Positions 32,894 through 43,012 of a stretch of DNA of 44,949 bases are shown here, piece by piece; the first letter of the stretch is position 1; every line of letters begins with the position of its first letter. The notes beneath the pieces are model-generated. The model was not told the origin of the DNA and made no database searches. It worked only from the letters and a program-made list of their open reading frames with translations. A program made the position numbers and the translations under genes. Source of the DNA: Clostridium ljungdahlii (lineage in GTDB: Bacteria > Bacillota > Clostridia > Clostridiales > Clostridiaceae); the NCBI RefSeq assembly GCF_001636845.1, contig NZ_LITT01000016.1:1-44949 (forward strand), written 5' to 3'.

Positions 32894-34543
32894 TTGATTT
32901 TAATAGTAGGAGTAGTGGGAACAATATCTTTAAAGAAAGTTTCAAGTAATTCCCAAAACATGTACAATCAAAACATGCAGATTGTTTATAAGTTATCCGA
33001 TATGAACAGGAATTTATCTGATATAAGGTCAGATACCTTAAAAATGGTTTATCAAAAGAGCGATGCAAAAAGGCAAGATGCTGAAAAAGATATAAATGCC
33101 AAAGAAATCAATAATGCCGAATATGTTAAAGTTTTTGATACATTTGAAATGGATGCTTCACAAAAGAGTGCTTGGGAAACATTTAAAAGTCAATTGAAGA
33201 GTTATAATGATGAAGTTAAAAATATCAATAATTTTTCATCAAAACAGGATTACGAATCTGCAGAAAGTGAATTGCTAAATAAAGCTACATCTATGAGAGA
33301 AAATATGTCTAAAAGTTTAAATGATTTAATAAACTTAAATCTTAATTATGCAAAAAACGATAATCAAGACGATATAAAATTATATAATATGTCAAGTGTA
33401 ATAATGGCTATATTGATAATTTTTGGATTTGCTCTTGCAATATTGATAGGATTGCTTACATCAAATGACATAAACAAGGTACTTCATGACATACTCAATT
33501 TTGCACATAAACTAGAGAAATATGATTTATCATATAAATCTTCAATGGCTAGAAAAGACGAATTTGGAGAAACTGTAGTTGCCCTTACAAATGCTAGAAA
33601 CAATATAAAAAATCTCATTCACAATATAATGGAAAATTCTCAGGATATGAGTGCAGCCAGCGAAGAATTATCTGCTACTGTTGAAGAGCTTTATTCTAAA
33701 ACTGAAAATATGCAAAATGCTGTAGACAATATTGCATCTGGAGTACAAGAAACAAGTGCATCTACTGAAGAAATTACAGCATCTATTCAGGAGGTAAATT
33801 CGAGTATAAGTGAGCTTTCACAAAAATCTTTAAATGGAAGTAATAATGCAAACCAGTCAAAAGAACATGCTTTAACTGTACAGGAAAGTGGTAAAAAGGC
33901 AATCGAACAAACAACAAAAGTCTATAATGAAAAAAGAGAAAAAACATTGAAGGCAATTGAAGATGGTAAAGTAGTAGAAAACATAAAAATTATGGCTGAT
34001 ACGATATCGAGCATAGCACAGCAGACCAATTTACTTGCATTAAATGCAGCAATAGAAGCAGCAAGAGCTGGAGAAAAAGGAAAAGGATTTGCTGTAGTTG
34101 CGGATGAAGTAAGAAATCTTGCGGAGCAGTCTTCAGAAGCAACAACTGGTATTCAGGACACTATTTTAAAAGTCCATGAGGCATTTGAAAACCTGTCATT
34201 GAACAGCAATGATATATTGAATTTTGTACATATAGATGTGGGTAAAGGATTTGAAGCTTTTGGAAGTATGGGGAATCAATATTATAGTGAGGCTGAATTT
34301 GTAAGTAAAACGTCGGAAGAAATTGCAGCTATGTCAGAAGAACTTACTGCAACTATGAATCAGGTGAGTGAAGCGGCACAGAATATGGCAGAAGTATCTC
34401 AGAAATCTTCAGAAGATGCATTTGTTATAAAAGAGAGTATAAATGAAACAACACAAGGAATTGAACAGGTGGCTAAAACAGCACAAATTCAGGCAGGCAG
34501 TGCTCAAAAACTTAATGAACTTGTACAAAAGTTTAAATTATAA
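32894..34543 (+). CDS. Methyl-accepting chemotaxis protein, 5'-truncated
   Basis: The open frame begins just after a TAA at 32879 and reads [19 protein letters not shown], which is the second part of a normal first membrane helix. The usual start and ~20 residues (basic leader and early helix) are missing, and no ATG or ribosome site precedes it. TTG 32894 is only the first possible start. The rest is intact: a four-helix-bundle sensor (about 20-160), TM2 near 170-190, HAMP and a signalling domain with the tip [21 protein letters not shown]. The clostridial-type ~50-residue insertion ([19 protein letters not shown]) lies before the last helix. Membrane insertion and expression are doubtful; probable pseudogene. 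Confidence 0.7.
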   Translation: MILIVGVVGTISLKKVSSNSQNMYNQNMQIVYKLSDMNRNLSDIRSDTLKMVYQKSDAKRQDAEKDINAKEINNAEYVKVFDTFEMDASQKSAWETFKSQLKSYNDEVKNINNFSSKQDYESAESELLNKATSMRENMSKSLNDLINLNLNYAKNDNQDDIKLYNMSSVIMAILIIFGFALAILIGLLTSNDINKVLHDILNFAHKLEKYDLSYKSSMARKDEFGETVVALTNARNNIKNLIHNIMENSQDMSAASEELSATVEELYSKTENMQNAVDNIASGVQETSASTEEITASIQEVNSSISELSQKSLNGSNNANQSKEHALTVQESGKKAIEQTTKVYNEKREKTLKAIEDGKVVENIKIMADTISSIAQQTNLLALNAAIEAARAGEKGKGFAVVADEVRNLAEQSSEATTGIQDTILKVHEAFENLSLNSNDILNFVHIDVGKGFEAFGSMGNQYYSEAEFVSKTSEEIAAMSEELTATMNQVSEAAQNMAEVSQKSSEDAFVIKESINETTQGIEQVAKTAQIQAGSAQKLNELVQKFKL

Positions 34544-34682
34544 TTATGGGCTTGAAAAAAAATATTAAAAGATTTACTATTTTAAAGAACAAAATAATAA
34601 ATTGATTTAAACCAGATAATAATGTAAGGTTTGATACGCGGCCGTTATTGCAAATTAATATTTTATGAGAGAAGGTAAGATA

Positions 34683-35246
34683 ATGACAAATGCTACAATA
34701 CGTATGGCAACTAAAGCAGATGCAAAAGAAATTTTGAACATATATGCACCTTATGTGAAGGATACTGCAATTTCTTTTGAATATGATGTTCCATCTATTG
34801 AAGAATTTACTGAGAGGATTAATAACATATTGAAAAAATATCCATACATATTAGCGGTAGATAACGATAAGATTATTGGTTATGCATATGCTTCATCATT
34901 TAAGGAACGAGTTGCATATGATTGGGCTGTTGAAACTACTATATATTTAAATCAGGATTGTCGAGGTAAAGGTGTAGGAAAAAAATTGTATTTGGCTTTG
35001 GAAAAAATATTAAAGAGACAAAATATCATTAACTTGAATGCGTGTATAGCCTATACAGCTACTGATAATGCATATCTTACCAATGGCAGCACGTATTTTC
35101 ATGAGCATTTAGGGTACAGGAAAGTTGCACATTTTACAAAATGCGGATACAAGTTTGGAAACTGGTATGATATGATTTGGATGGAGAAAATTATTGGAGA
35201 GCATTCTAAAAATCCAAAACCAGTTATTCCAATATCAGAGTTGTAG
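34683..35246 (+). CDS. GNAT acetyltransferase (phosphinothricin acetyltransferase-like)
   Basis: ATG 34683 has GAGAAGG seven bases before; the ATG at 34665 is weaker. The 187-residue protein shows TIRMATKADAKEILNIYAPYV, SFEYDVPSIEEFTERI and IIGYAYASSFKERVAYDWAVETTIYL, followed by the CoA loop RGKGVGKKLYLALE and HEHLGYRKVAHF. This is the Pat/Bar-type GNAT layout. Members acetylate phosphinothricin, methionine sulfoximine or related amines; natural substrates are often unknown. Ends in an unusual ~15-residue tail (HSKNPKPVIPISEL). Confidence 0.85.
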   Translation: MTNATIRMATKADAKEILNIYAPYVKDTAISFEYDVPSIEEFTERINNILKKYPYILAVDNDKIIGYAYASSFKERVAYDWAVETTIYLNQDCRGKGVGKKLYLALEKILKRQNIINLNACIAYTATDNAYLTNGSTYFHEHLGYRKVAHFTKCGYKFGNWYDMIWMEKIIGEHSKNPKPVIPISEL

Positions 35247-35379
35247 AGATTTTGTTTTGGCTTTCAGCAAATATAATACTACATTTAAAGAACTGCTAAA
35301 TAATGTAGTGGAAAATCAATCACAAATTTTATTAGTAATAGTGTATAATATTATCTAGGGTTTTAGGGAGGATGATAAT

Positions 35380-36387
35380 ATGCAAACTGTAACATTAGGA
35401 AAAACCGGACTAGTTGTAAGCAAAAATGGATTTGGTTCACTTCCAATACAGCGTATTTCAAAGAAAAATGCTGTATATTTATTGCAAAAGGCATTTTATA
35501 ATGGTATCAATTATTTTGATACTGCAAGAGCGTATTCGGACAGTGAGGAAAAGCTTGGAGCTGCCTTTTCTTACATAAGAGATAAGATTGTTATCAGTAC
35601 AAAAACAGCAGCACAAAATGCGGATGATTTTTGGAAAGATTTAGAGCAAAGTCTTAAAAATCTTCAGACAAATTATATTGATATATATCAATTTCATAAT
35701 CCTGCATTTTGCCCAAAGTCTGGTGATGAATCGGGACTTTATGATGCAATGCTTGAAGCAAAGAAACAGGGGAAAATTCGTTTTATTGGAATTACAAATC
35801 ACAGATTGGCAGTAGCAAAAGAGGCAATAGAATCAAATTTATATGATACGCTGCAGTTCCCATTCTGTTATCTTGCAAGCGATGCAGATATAGAAATTGT
35901 GGAAGCATGCAAGAAAAACAATATGGGTTTTATTGCAATGAAAGCTTTATCAGGAGGACTTATTACAAACTCTGCTATGGCATATGCATATCTTGCACAG
36001 TTTGAACATGTTGCTCCAATCTGGGGTATACAGCGTGAGCGTGAACTGGATGAATTCCTGTCCTATAATGGTAATCCACCAGTTTTGACACAAGATATGA
36101 AAAAACAGATTGAACATGACAGAAAAGAATTATCCGGTGAGTTCTGCCGTGGATGTGGGTACTGTATGCCATGCTCTGCTGGGATTCAAATTAATGATTG
36201 TGCAAGGATGAGTCTTCTTCTCCGACGTGCACCGCAGAATGTATATCTATCAAAGGAATGGCAGGAGAAGATGAAAAAAATAGAGGATTGTATTCACTGT
36301 AACAAGTGTATGAGCAAATGTCCATATGGCTTAAACACTCCGGAACTTCTAAAAAAGAATTATGATGACTACAAGACCTTTTTATAA
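35380..36387 (+). CDS. Aldo/keto reductase with C-terminal ferredoxin-like cysteines
   Basis: The 335-residue protein has an aldo/keto reductase barrel with NYFDTARAYSDSEEKLG (Asp and Tyr of the tetrad), KTAAQ (Lys) and IYQFHNP (His). The last ~90 residues hold CRGCGYCMPC and CIHCNKCMSKCPYG, which should bind 4Fe-4S clusters. This clostridial type, sometimes annotated as a ferredoxin-linked aldo/keto reductase, may couple carbonyl reduction to ferredoxin rather than only NADPH. GGGAGG gives the start. It stands alone. Confidence 0.9.
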   Translation: MQTVTLGKTGLVVSKNGFGSLPIQRISKKNAVYLLQKAFYNGINYFDTARAYSDSEEKLGAAFSYIRDKIVISTKTAAQNADDFWKDLEQSLKNLQTNYIDIYQFHNPAFCPKSGDESGLYDAMLEAKKQGKIRFIGITNHRLAVAKEAIESNLYDTLQFPFCYLASDADIEIVEACKKNNMGFIAMKALSGGLITNSAMAYAYLAQFEHVAPIWGIQRERELDEFLSYNGNPPVLTQDMKKQIEHDRKELSGEFCRGCGYCMPCSAGIQINDCARMSLLLRRAPQNVYLSKEWQEKMKKIEDCIHCNKCMSKCPYGLNTPELLKKNYDDYKTFL

Positions 36388-36432
36388 TGCATTTGAAAGA
36401 AAATAATAAGTCAAGGGTGCGGCAGATATTTT

Positions 36433-36506
36433 TTATCCGATGACTACCCACTCTAATGCTCACACTTTTCCAAGTGTGAGCAAAGAGTGGCTGCGTCTCT
36501 GGATAA
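36433..36506 (+). ncRNA. Structured repeat, copy 1 (IS200/IS605 right-end or omega-RNA-like scaffold)
   Basis: TTATCC (36433-36438) pairs with GGATAA (36501-36506), enclosing CCACTCT (36448-36454) with AGAGTGG (36484-36490) and a terminal hairpin GCTCACACTT/AAGTGTGAGC (36458-36481). The same arrangement, with different stem sequence, occurs at 43011. It is preserved by covariation, so it is an RNA structure. It lies between the aldo/keto reductase and the stop of the diguanylate cyclase pseudogene. It lacks the TCAGATGG hairpin of copies 2 and 3. No tnpB is present. Confidence 0.5.
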
Positions 36507-36512
36507 CAATTT

Positions 36513-37489
36513 CTAATCGGTCTCCCTTCTACCGTAAAATCCTTTCAATTTTGCTTTGTTAGTATACATAGCTTTATCAGCTTTGTAAAATGTAGAATAT
36601 ATACTTTCGCTTGCGTCTTTGTTATAAAAAGCATGTCCATAAAGCTTTGTTCTATAACTTTTGCTGCATGAAAGATCATTTCATCACCAGCTTTATGTCC
36701 ATATTTATCATTAGTAACTTTTAAGTTGTTTAAATCAAACATAACAATTGTTGCATTATTATCTCCATTTACATATTGCCCCATTTCTTTTTCAAATGAT
36801 GCACGATTTTTAATTTTAGTTTGAACATCATATCTAAATTGTAACTCAAGTAAAAAAATATAATATAACAGCAAAGATATAGATGTACAACTCCAAATTA
36901 GTATTATATCTTTGAATAAAAGCTGCAATATGATTCCTAGTACGGGTATAAAAAAAACAGAAATTATAATTTTTTTATCTTCTATTTCATATTCAGCACT
37001 ATTTTTGATTACAATAATTAAAAACAACACATAATAAAACATACTAATTATAGTGGGTAGTAAAAATAATTTTCCTCGTGCATATTGATTCTGAGCATTG
37101 ACGAAAAAGATGAAGCCTGCTTTATAGCTTAAAATGCAAATAAAAGTATTAAAATATAAAGGTACTGTTAAAAAGAAATTATGCAAAATGTTTTTCGTAT
37201 TATCGTTATTAAAAAATAGGAAAAGAATAAAAGGAATTACAGGACTCAACGAAAATCCTAATATGTTAGCTATGCGATAAGGTATCACAAGGATACTATT
37301 GCTTGAAGATCCCATTAAAATAGTCGCTATTTCTAAAATTAGTAAAATAATTGTAGTCACCGATGCAGATATGTAAATCATAGTTTTTTTATTATTTATA
37401 ACAACATTCCTTTTAGCCAAATTTATTGTAAAACAAAGTGCAATAATTGCAAGAATATCTGTACTGATTAATGTTATCATATTAGTCAT
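36513..37489 (-). pseudogene. Membrane diguanylate cyclase with the GGDEF loop deleted
   Basis: ATG 37489 follows AGGTGGTGAT. The N-terminus has seven or so membrane helices (residues 1-215), then the start of a GGDEF domain: RYDVQTKIKNRASFEKE, VMFDLNNLKVTNDKYGHKAGDE. After IEQSF the reading frame shifts. The other frame resumes with GHAFYNKDASESIYSTFYKA and DKAMYTNKAKLKGFYGRR, the family C-terminus, ending at 36513. The roughly 50-60 residues between, including the catalytic GGDEF motif, are gone. One deletion with frameshift explains both. It cannot make c-di-GMP. The original frame runs into a false end at 36545. Confidence 0.8.
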
Positions 37490-37556
37490 ATCACCACCTT
37501 GAATTTTATTTAGGTTTATTAAGATGATACCATAATATTTATATATTTTCATTGCC

Positions 37557-38927
37557 TTACAGATTATTTTCTCTTTCATGTTTAACTATATCTTGAGCAA
37601 TTTTATGGGCGTTTTTTGCTATTTCATCTGTATTCATGGTAATAAGCTTTCCATCTATTGAAACTATCTTTCCGTTAACAATGGTCATTTTTGTATAACT
37701 TGAGTTTCCAAGGCATACCAATGAAACAAGTGGATCATGGCATCCTGCATATTCAACTCCGCTAAGATCAAATAATATTATATCTGCAGCTTTTTCGGTA
37801 TCTAGTCTTCCAGTATCAGTTCTTCCAAGCACATCTGCTCCACCTCTTGTAGCAATCTTTAATATTTCATAAGCATTAAGTCCTTTTGTTCCATACTTTA
37901 AATGGTTTAGAAGATAGGCACGTCTAATTTCCTCCCACATATTAGAACCATCGTTACTAGCACTTCCGTCGACCCCTATACTTATTTTTCCGCCTTTTCG
38001 AACAATTTCAGAAGTCCTGCAGATTCCACTGCTGAGCTTCATGTTGGATGAAGGACAGTGTGCAATACCTGTTCCACTTAATCTATCTATTTCTGCATCG
38101 CTAAGATATATACCATGTGCATACCAAACATCAGAGCCAACCCATTCAAGTTCCTCCATAAGTTCAAAAGGTCTTCTTCCATATTTTTCAATGCAAAATT
38201 TCTCTTCATCTAGCGTTTCTGCAAGGTGAGTATGCATCATAACTCCTCTTTTTCTAGCTAACTCTTTTGTTTCAAGCATTAACTCTTTCGTAACTGAAAA
38301 TGGTGAACAGGGTGCTAGTGCGATTCTTGTCATTGCAAAATCATTTACATCATGATACTTGCTTATAAGTCTATCACTATCCTCTAATATTTTATCTTCT
38401 TTTTGAACAACTGTCATTGGAGGAAGTCCTCCCTGATCCCTGCCTAAAGACATGGAGCCTCTTGTGGCAGTAAAACGAATTCCTATTTCTTTTGCTGCTC
38501 TGATTTCATCATCTATTAGAGTTTGAGGTTGATTGTTTGGAAACACATAGTGATGATCTGAAGTTAAGGTGCATCCGGTTCTTAATAGTTCGCTAAAACC
38601 AACTAAAGCACCATAATATACTGCATCGGGAGTTATGTTTTTCCAAAACTCGTACAATCCAATAAGCCATGGAAAAAGCGGTTTTTCTTGAACTTCTTTT
38701 ATTCCTCTAAATAAGGTTTGATATAAATGGTGATGGGTATTTACAAATCCAGGCAAAGCTACAAGATTGGTACAGTCTATTGTCTCTGTCTTATCAGGTA
38801 CACTAAGGTCTTTACCTATTGAAGTAATTTTTGGACCTTCTACTAATATGTCTACATTTTCAAGTATTTCATCTTTGTCATTAAATGTTACTACAGTTTC
38901 AATATTCTTTAAAAGTAATGCTTTCAT
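37557..38927 (-). CDS. Amidohydrolase of the 8-oxoguanine deaminase / AtzA group
   Basis: The 456-residue protein has the metal-dependent amidohydrolase layout: ALPGFVNTHHHLYQTLFRG (HxH), MHTHLAET (third His), YAHGIYLSD (fourth His) and GVDGSASNDGSN (catalytic Asp). NTHHHLYQT plus the TSDHHYVFP loop fits 8-oxoguanine deaminase and related hydroxyatrazine hydrolases; it should deaminate a purine-like or triazine base using Zn or Fe. GGAGGGTTTTATTA gives the start. No purine genes are adjacent, although a PucR-type regulator, from a family named for purine catabolism, lies far upstream. Substrate is inferred from motifs. Confidence 0.85.
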   Translation of the reverse strand: MKALLLKNIETVVTFNDKDEILENVDILVEGPKITSIGKDLSVPDKTETIDCTNLVALPGFVNTHHHLYQTLFRGIKEVQEKPLFPWLIGLYEFWKNITPDAVYYGALVGFSELLRTGCTLTSDHHYVFPNNQPQTLIDDEIRAAKEIGIRFTATRGSMSLGRDQGGLPPMTVVQKEDKILEDSDRLISKYHDVNDFAMTRIALAPCSPFSVTKELMLETKELARKRGVMMHTHLAETLDEEKFCIEKYGRRPFELMEELEWVGSDVWYAHGIYLSDAEIDRLSGTGIAHCPSSNMKLSSGICRTSEIVRKGGKISIGVDGSASNDGSNMWEEIRRAYLLNHLKYGTKGLNAYEILKIATRGGADVLGRTDTGRLDTEKAADIILFDLSGVEYAGCHDPLVSLVCLGNSSYTKMTIVNGKIVSIDGKLITMNTDEIAKNAHKIAQDIVKHERENNL

Positions 38928-38955
38928 TAATAAAACCCTCCTTAAAAAACAAAAA

Positions 38956-38988
38956 AACCACTTTGAATGAGTATATTCAAAGTGGTTA
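38956..38988 (-). terminator. Terminator of the radical-SAM/DUF4130 operon
   Basis: AACCACTTTGAAT and ATTCAAAGTGGTT form a 13-pair stem, followed on the minus strand by a long T-run. It separates the operon from the amidohydrolase gene downstream. Confidence 0.9.
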
Positions 38989-39057
38989 ACTCGACACTGA
39001 TTTGTACATATTCTAATATTATATTATCAATTTTATAAATATTTGTATAGCTTTTTA

Positions 39058-39792
39058 TTATTTAAATTCCGTAAGATGATTCCAATATCTTCTGGGCATA
39101 TAATGGCTGCGCAGCCTTAAATTTTTACGTTCCTCTATATTGACGGATTTATAAAAAGTTTTCCAAAGAGCTTCAAATTTGCCATCTGCTGAGTTTAACA
39201 TTTTAGCATCTTCCTTTTTAAATTCAGTTATGATAGCGGTCTTTTTGTTGTATATGATTGCCAGTTCTCTTCTTAAATCATGAATTATAAAATTCTGGTC
39301 GGAAAATCTTTTTGTAAAATGATTGAGTATCAATGGTAAAATATTGTGATCAGGTTCTATAGGAGCATAAAAACTTAAGGGGGCTATTTCTTTAAATCTT
39401 ACAAATCCATTGAAGTTATGGGCTTCAGAGGTAACTTTTCTAGTATACTTGTCAACTAAAATTATAATATCATTATTTTTAGCCAAATTAATATTTGTAC
39501 CATATTTATAGCAAAGTTTAAGATACTTTAAAGCAATGGAACTGGAATCTGAAATTCCACAAAGATATAAGTAATAAATATTTGTTAAAACTTTTCTGTT
39601 AAGTTTTTTTATGATGCTCTTATAAACTCTATCAAATTTATCGTACTCAGCTGGAATATTTAAAATTTCATTGAGAAATGAAGGTATATAGTCTTTTGAC
39701 TTTGTTATGATACAATTTTCCCTGCAGCTGTAGGCATAGAAAATAGCTGTAAGTAAACCTTCAAAAGTATCATCATATATATATTCTTTCAA
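39058..39792 (-). CDS. DUF4130 / TIGR03915-type putative DNA-repair protein
   Basis: The 244-residue protein matches the TIGR03915 family as remembered: YIYDDTFEGLLTAIFYAY start, ...TSEAHNFNGFVRFKEI..., FYAPIEPDHNILPLILNHF, then KTFYKSVNIEERKNLRLR and SHYMPRRYWNHLTEF. The HNFxGFxRF and MPxRYWxxLxEF blocks are diagnostic. It is always paired with the radical-SAM partner that lies 11 bases upstream. The pair is thought to act on DNA or bases; the reaction is unproven. Cytoplasmic. Confidence 0.85.
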   Translation of the reverse strand: MKEYIYDDTFEGLLTAIFYAYSCRENCIITKSKDYIPSFLNEILNIPAEYDKFDRVYKSIIKKLNRKVLTNIYYLYLCGISDSSSIALKYLKLCYKYGTNINLAKNNDIIILVDKYTRKVTSEAHNFNGFVRFKEIAPLSFYAPIEPDHNILPLILNHFTKRFSDQNFIIHDLRRELAIIYNKKTAIITEFKKEDAKMLNSADGKFEALWKTFYKSVNIEERKNLRLRSHYMPRRYWNHLTEFK

Positions 39793-39803
39793 GACAGAAC
39801 CTC

Positions 39804-41141
39804 CTATAATTCACCGGTAATTGAGGTGGACTTATCATTTAACAAAAGCAGTTTATTATTCGATGAAATTTTAGGGATAGTTAAATTATCCATATTATCG
39901 AAGAAACTTAATTGTTTTCCCTTATCTATTGAATTTAAATCAACTTTAGGAGAAAGAGCTTTCTTAATTCGCATATCATCAAATTTCACATTTCCATAAT
40001 ATCTGCCTTTGCAAGTGATAAAATATTGTGCTCTTTTTATGACTATGCCAAGTTTTTTTAGATCAAAAAAGTCCAATAAACCAATTCTGCGGGCACTTAT
40101 TATCTTATGTGCACCGCGTATCCCAATTCCAGGAACCCTTATAAGAATGTTATAAGGAGCCTTATTTATTTCAACAGGAAATAGATGAATATTATTTAAG
40201 GCATAGGTTGTTTTAGGATCAAAGTTGATATCAAAGTTAGGATTTTTTTCATTTAATAATTCTTCTGCTTTAAATCCATAAACCCTCAGCAGCCAATCAC
40301 CTTGATATAGTCTGTGCTCTCTTAAAGTAGGTGGAGTTTTAATATCTGGAAGATTGGGACTACTATTAATAGGAACATATGCAGAATAGTAAATCCTTTT
40401 TAGATCAAATTTGTTATATAAATTTTCTGTTAAATTCAGTATATTTAAATCATTTTCTTTTGTAGCTCCCACAATAAGCTGGGTGCTTTGTCCTCCAGGA
40501 ACGAATATAGGTGAATTTTTATATTTTCCACGATCATACTTATTTGCAATAATATTATTTTTAATATCTCCCATAGGTTTAAAAATATCATGCTTATTTT
40601 TTTCAGGTGCCAATAATTTAAGTGATTTTGCTGATGGCAGTTCTATATTTACACTCATTCTGTCTACAAGGGAGCCTGCCTTTTTTATAAGGTCTTTGTC
40701 AGCTCCGGGAATTGCTTTCATATGAATGTAACCCCTGAAGTTATATTCATTTCTTAGTTTATAAGCAACAGTTGTAAGTAGTTCCATGGTAAAGTCGGCA
40801 TTTTTCACAATTGATGAACTTAGAAACAGGCCTTCTATATAATTACGCCTATAAAAATTCATGGTCAGATCTACAATTTCATCGCAGGTAAAAAAAGCTC
40901 TTTCGATATCATTGGATTTTCTATTGATACAATAAGAACAATCATATATGCAGCAGTTTGTTAAAAGTATCTTAAGCAGAGATACACACCGTCCATCTGG
41001 AGTAAAACTATGGCATATACCACTTACATCTGCTGAACCAAGACTGCCTTTCTTTGAATGTCTATTTGAGCCGGAAGATGAACAAGATACATCATATTTG
41101 GCTGCAGAAGATAAAATCCTTAACTTTTCACCTATTTCCAT
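39804..41141 (-). CDS. Radical SAM protein, putative DNA modification/repair (TIGR03916-type)
   Basis: The 445-residue protein holds CCIYDCSYCINRKSND, the CxxxCxxC that binds the radical-SAM 4Fe-4S cluster, near residue 63. SSSIVKNADFTMELL, MSVNIELPSAKSL (strand 4) and FVPGGQSTQLIVGA follow, then a helix-hairpin-helix-like RVPGIGIRGAHKIISARRI near 350, a DNA-binding motif. An FDxxxLxxxGIVIKRA segment and the tail match TIGR03916. Gene order with the DUF4130 partner is conserved. It makes a 5'-deoxyadenosyl radical; the DNA substrate is unknown. The pair forms one operon ending at 38956. Confidence 0.9.
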   Translation of the reverse strand: MEIGEKLRILSSAAKYDVSCSSSGSNRHSKKGSLGSADVSGICHSFTPDGRCVSLLKILLTNCCIYDCSYCINRKSNDIERAFFTCDEIVDLTMNFYRRNYIEGLFLSSSIVKNADFTMELLTTVAYKLRNEYNFRGYIHMKAIPGADKDLIKKAGSLVDRMSVNIELPSAKSLKLLAPEKNKHDIFKPMGDIKNNIIANKYDRGKYKNSPIFVPGGQSTQLIVGATKENDLNILNLTENLYNKFDLKRIYYSAYVPINSSPNLPDIKTPPTLREHRLYQGDWLLRVYGFKAEELLNEKNPNFDINFDPKTTYALNNIHLFPVEINKAPYNILIRVPGIGIRGAHKIISARRIGLLDFFDLKKLGIVIKRAQYFITCKGRYYGNVKFDDMRIKKALSPKVDLNSIDKGKQLSFFDNMDNLTIPKISSNNKLLLLNDKSTSITGEL

Positions 41142-41376
41142 ACTTCATCACCAATCTTTTCACTTTTATGAATTAATTATAACTCATTTTTTATTACAGA
41201 ACAAGTGTTCGTAAACTGAAACTAGGAAAATGTATATGTGATGAATTTGTAATAAATCTTTTTGTATAACATTATAGAAAATAGCATGTTAGAATTCAAG
41301 ATTTTAAGACTCAAGACTTTTTGTTTAAATAAGGTTAACCTATGATAGAATATAGATATAGGATGGTGAGAAAGCT

Positions 41377-42960
41377 ATGGAAAAAGAATTTAATGTAACA
41401 GGGACCTGCATACCTGAAATGCATTATATGGTAGACACATCTAATAAACTAAAAAAAGTTATAAGACTTATAGATAAGGGAAAATATTTTATAATAAATA
41501 GACCAAGACAATATGGAAAGACTACAACACTATTTTTACTTGAAAAAACTTTAAATAAAAATGAAGATTATTTTGTTATCTCCATAAGCTTTGAGGGCAT
41601 AGGAGACTTGATATTTGAGGATGAAACTAAGTTTTCCAAAGGCTTTTTAAATATATTAAAGAGAACTGTGGAGCTAGAAGATTTAGAAATTGCAGCTTTT
41701 ATAAATGAAGAAAAGGAAAATGTAGAGAATTTAGATGATCTATCAAGCTTCATAACACGACTAGTAAAAAACATAAATAAAAAAGTTATATTAATGATAG
41801 ATGAGGTAGACAAAAGCAGTAATAATCAACTGTTTTTAAGTTTTTTAGGAATGCTTAGAAATAAATATTTGCTTAGGAATATGGGAAAGGATTACACCTT
41901 TTATAGTGTAATCCTGGCGGGAGTGCATGATGTAAAGACTTTAAAGGTTAAGATACGACCAGATGAAGAGCATAAATATAACAGTCCCTGGAATATAGCT
42001 TCAGATTTTGACGTGGATATGAGCTTTTCTTCAAAAGAAATAGAGACGATGATGGATGATTATGTAGAAGACAAGAATGTTGAGTTAGATAAAGAATATT
42101 TTTCAGAAAGGCTTTATTATTATACTTCAGGATATCCTTTCTTAGTGAGCAAATTGTGTAAGATAATAGATGAAAAGATAATGGATGAGGACAGATTAGT
42201 ATGGGACAAAGATTACATGGATTTAGCAGTGAAAAAAATCTTAATGGAAAGTAATACTAATTTTGATAGCCTTATTAAAAATATTGAAAATAATGATGAA
42301 TTAAAGAATTTAGTAAAGAGAATTATACTGGATAATGATGAAGTAACTTATGTAGCTGACAATCCAGTAATAAATATGGGAATAATTTATGGAATTTTTA
42401 AAAATGAAAATGGTAAAATAAAAATCAACAATAGGGTATATGAACAGAGAATTTACAATTATATGAGTTCACTTGTAGAAATTTCAGTGAATATAGGTTA
42501 TTACAATCAAAAAAGCGGCTATATAAAGCAAGATGGAGAGTTAGATGTAAGAAGAATTCTTATAAAATTTTCTGAATTTATGAAGCACGAATATTCAGAG
42601 AAGAGGCAAGCATTTTTAGAAGCAGATGGAAGACTATTATTTTTAGCATTTATAAATCCTATTATAAATGGAACAGGATTTGCATTCAAAGAAGTGCAGG
42701 GTGGAGAAGAAAAACGTTTTGATATAGTTATAACCTATAATAAAAAAATGTATATATTAGAACTTAAAAGGTGGAATGGTGAGGAGTATCATCAAAAGGG
42801 TTTAGTACAATTAGGAGAATACTTAGAGCAATATGGACTAGATGAAGGTTATCTTTTAATATTTGATTTTAGAAAGTTAAATAATGAATTAGGAAAGTTG
42901 AAAGAAGCGGCTGTAACTATAGGGGATAGGAAAAAGAATATAGTAGAAGTCTATTGCTAA
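41377..42960 (+). CDS. AAA-ATPase-like protein with C-terminal PD-(D/E)XK nuclease-like domain
   Basis: The 527-residue protein has an N-terminal ATPase: Walker A in NRPRQYGKTTTL (about 41-52), Walker B in VILMIDEVDK (about 140-149) and sensor-like FYSVILAGVHDVKTLK. The C-terminus has FKEVQGGEEKRFDIVI and MYILELKRW, the D...ExK pattern of PDDEXK_9. This AAA-ATPase-like + PDDEXK_9 architecture is common in clostridia and often multi-copy; function is unproven, with defence or mobile roles suggested. A collapsed copy at 24316 shows that the family has recombined here. Terminator at 42980. Confidence 0.85.
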   Translation: MEKEFNVTGTCIPEMHYMVDTSNKLKKVIRLIDKGKYFIINRPRQYGKTTTLFLLEKTLNKNEDYFVISISFEGIGDLIFEDETKFSKGFLNILKRTVELEDLEIAAFINEEKENVENLDDLSSFITRLVKNINKKVILMIDEVDKSSNNQLFLSFLGMLRNKYLLRNMGKDYTFYSVILAGVHDVKTLKVKIRPDEEHKYNSPWNIASDFDVDMSFSSKEIETMMDDYVEDKNVELDKEYFSERLYYYTSGYPFLVSKLCKIIDEKIMDEDRLVWDKDYMDLAVKKILMESNTNFDSLIKNIENNDELKNLVKRIILDNDEVTYVADNPVINMGIIYGIFKNENGKIKINNRVYEQRIYNYMSSLVEISVNIGYYNQKSGYIKQDGELDVRRILIKFSEFMKHEYSEKRQAFLEADGRLLFLAFINPIINGTGFAFKEVQGGEEKRFDIVITYNKKMYILELKRWNGEEYHQKGLVQLGEYLEQYGLDEGYLLIFDFRKLNNELGKLKEAAVTIGDRKKNIVEVYC

Positions 42961-42979
42961 TGTAAGGTGAGAGAAAAGG

Positions 42980-43012
42980 GCATCTAGTTATTGGGGTAAC
43001 TAGGTGCTTTTT
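42980..43012 (+). terminator. Terminator after the AAA gene
   Basis: GCATCTAGTTA (42980-42990) pairs with TAACTAGGTGC (42997-43007), then TTTTTA. The T-run overlaps the TTATCC of structured-repeat copy 2. Confidence 0.85.

Noticed and set aside
34639-34645. NotI-like GCGGCCG word
   Set aside because: A single GC-rich word without other evidence of cloning or function.
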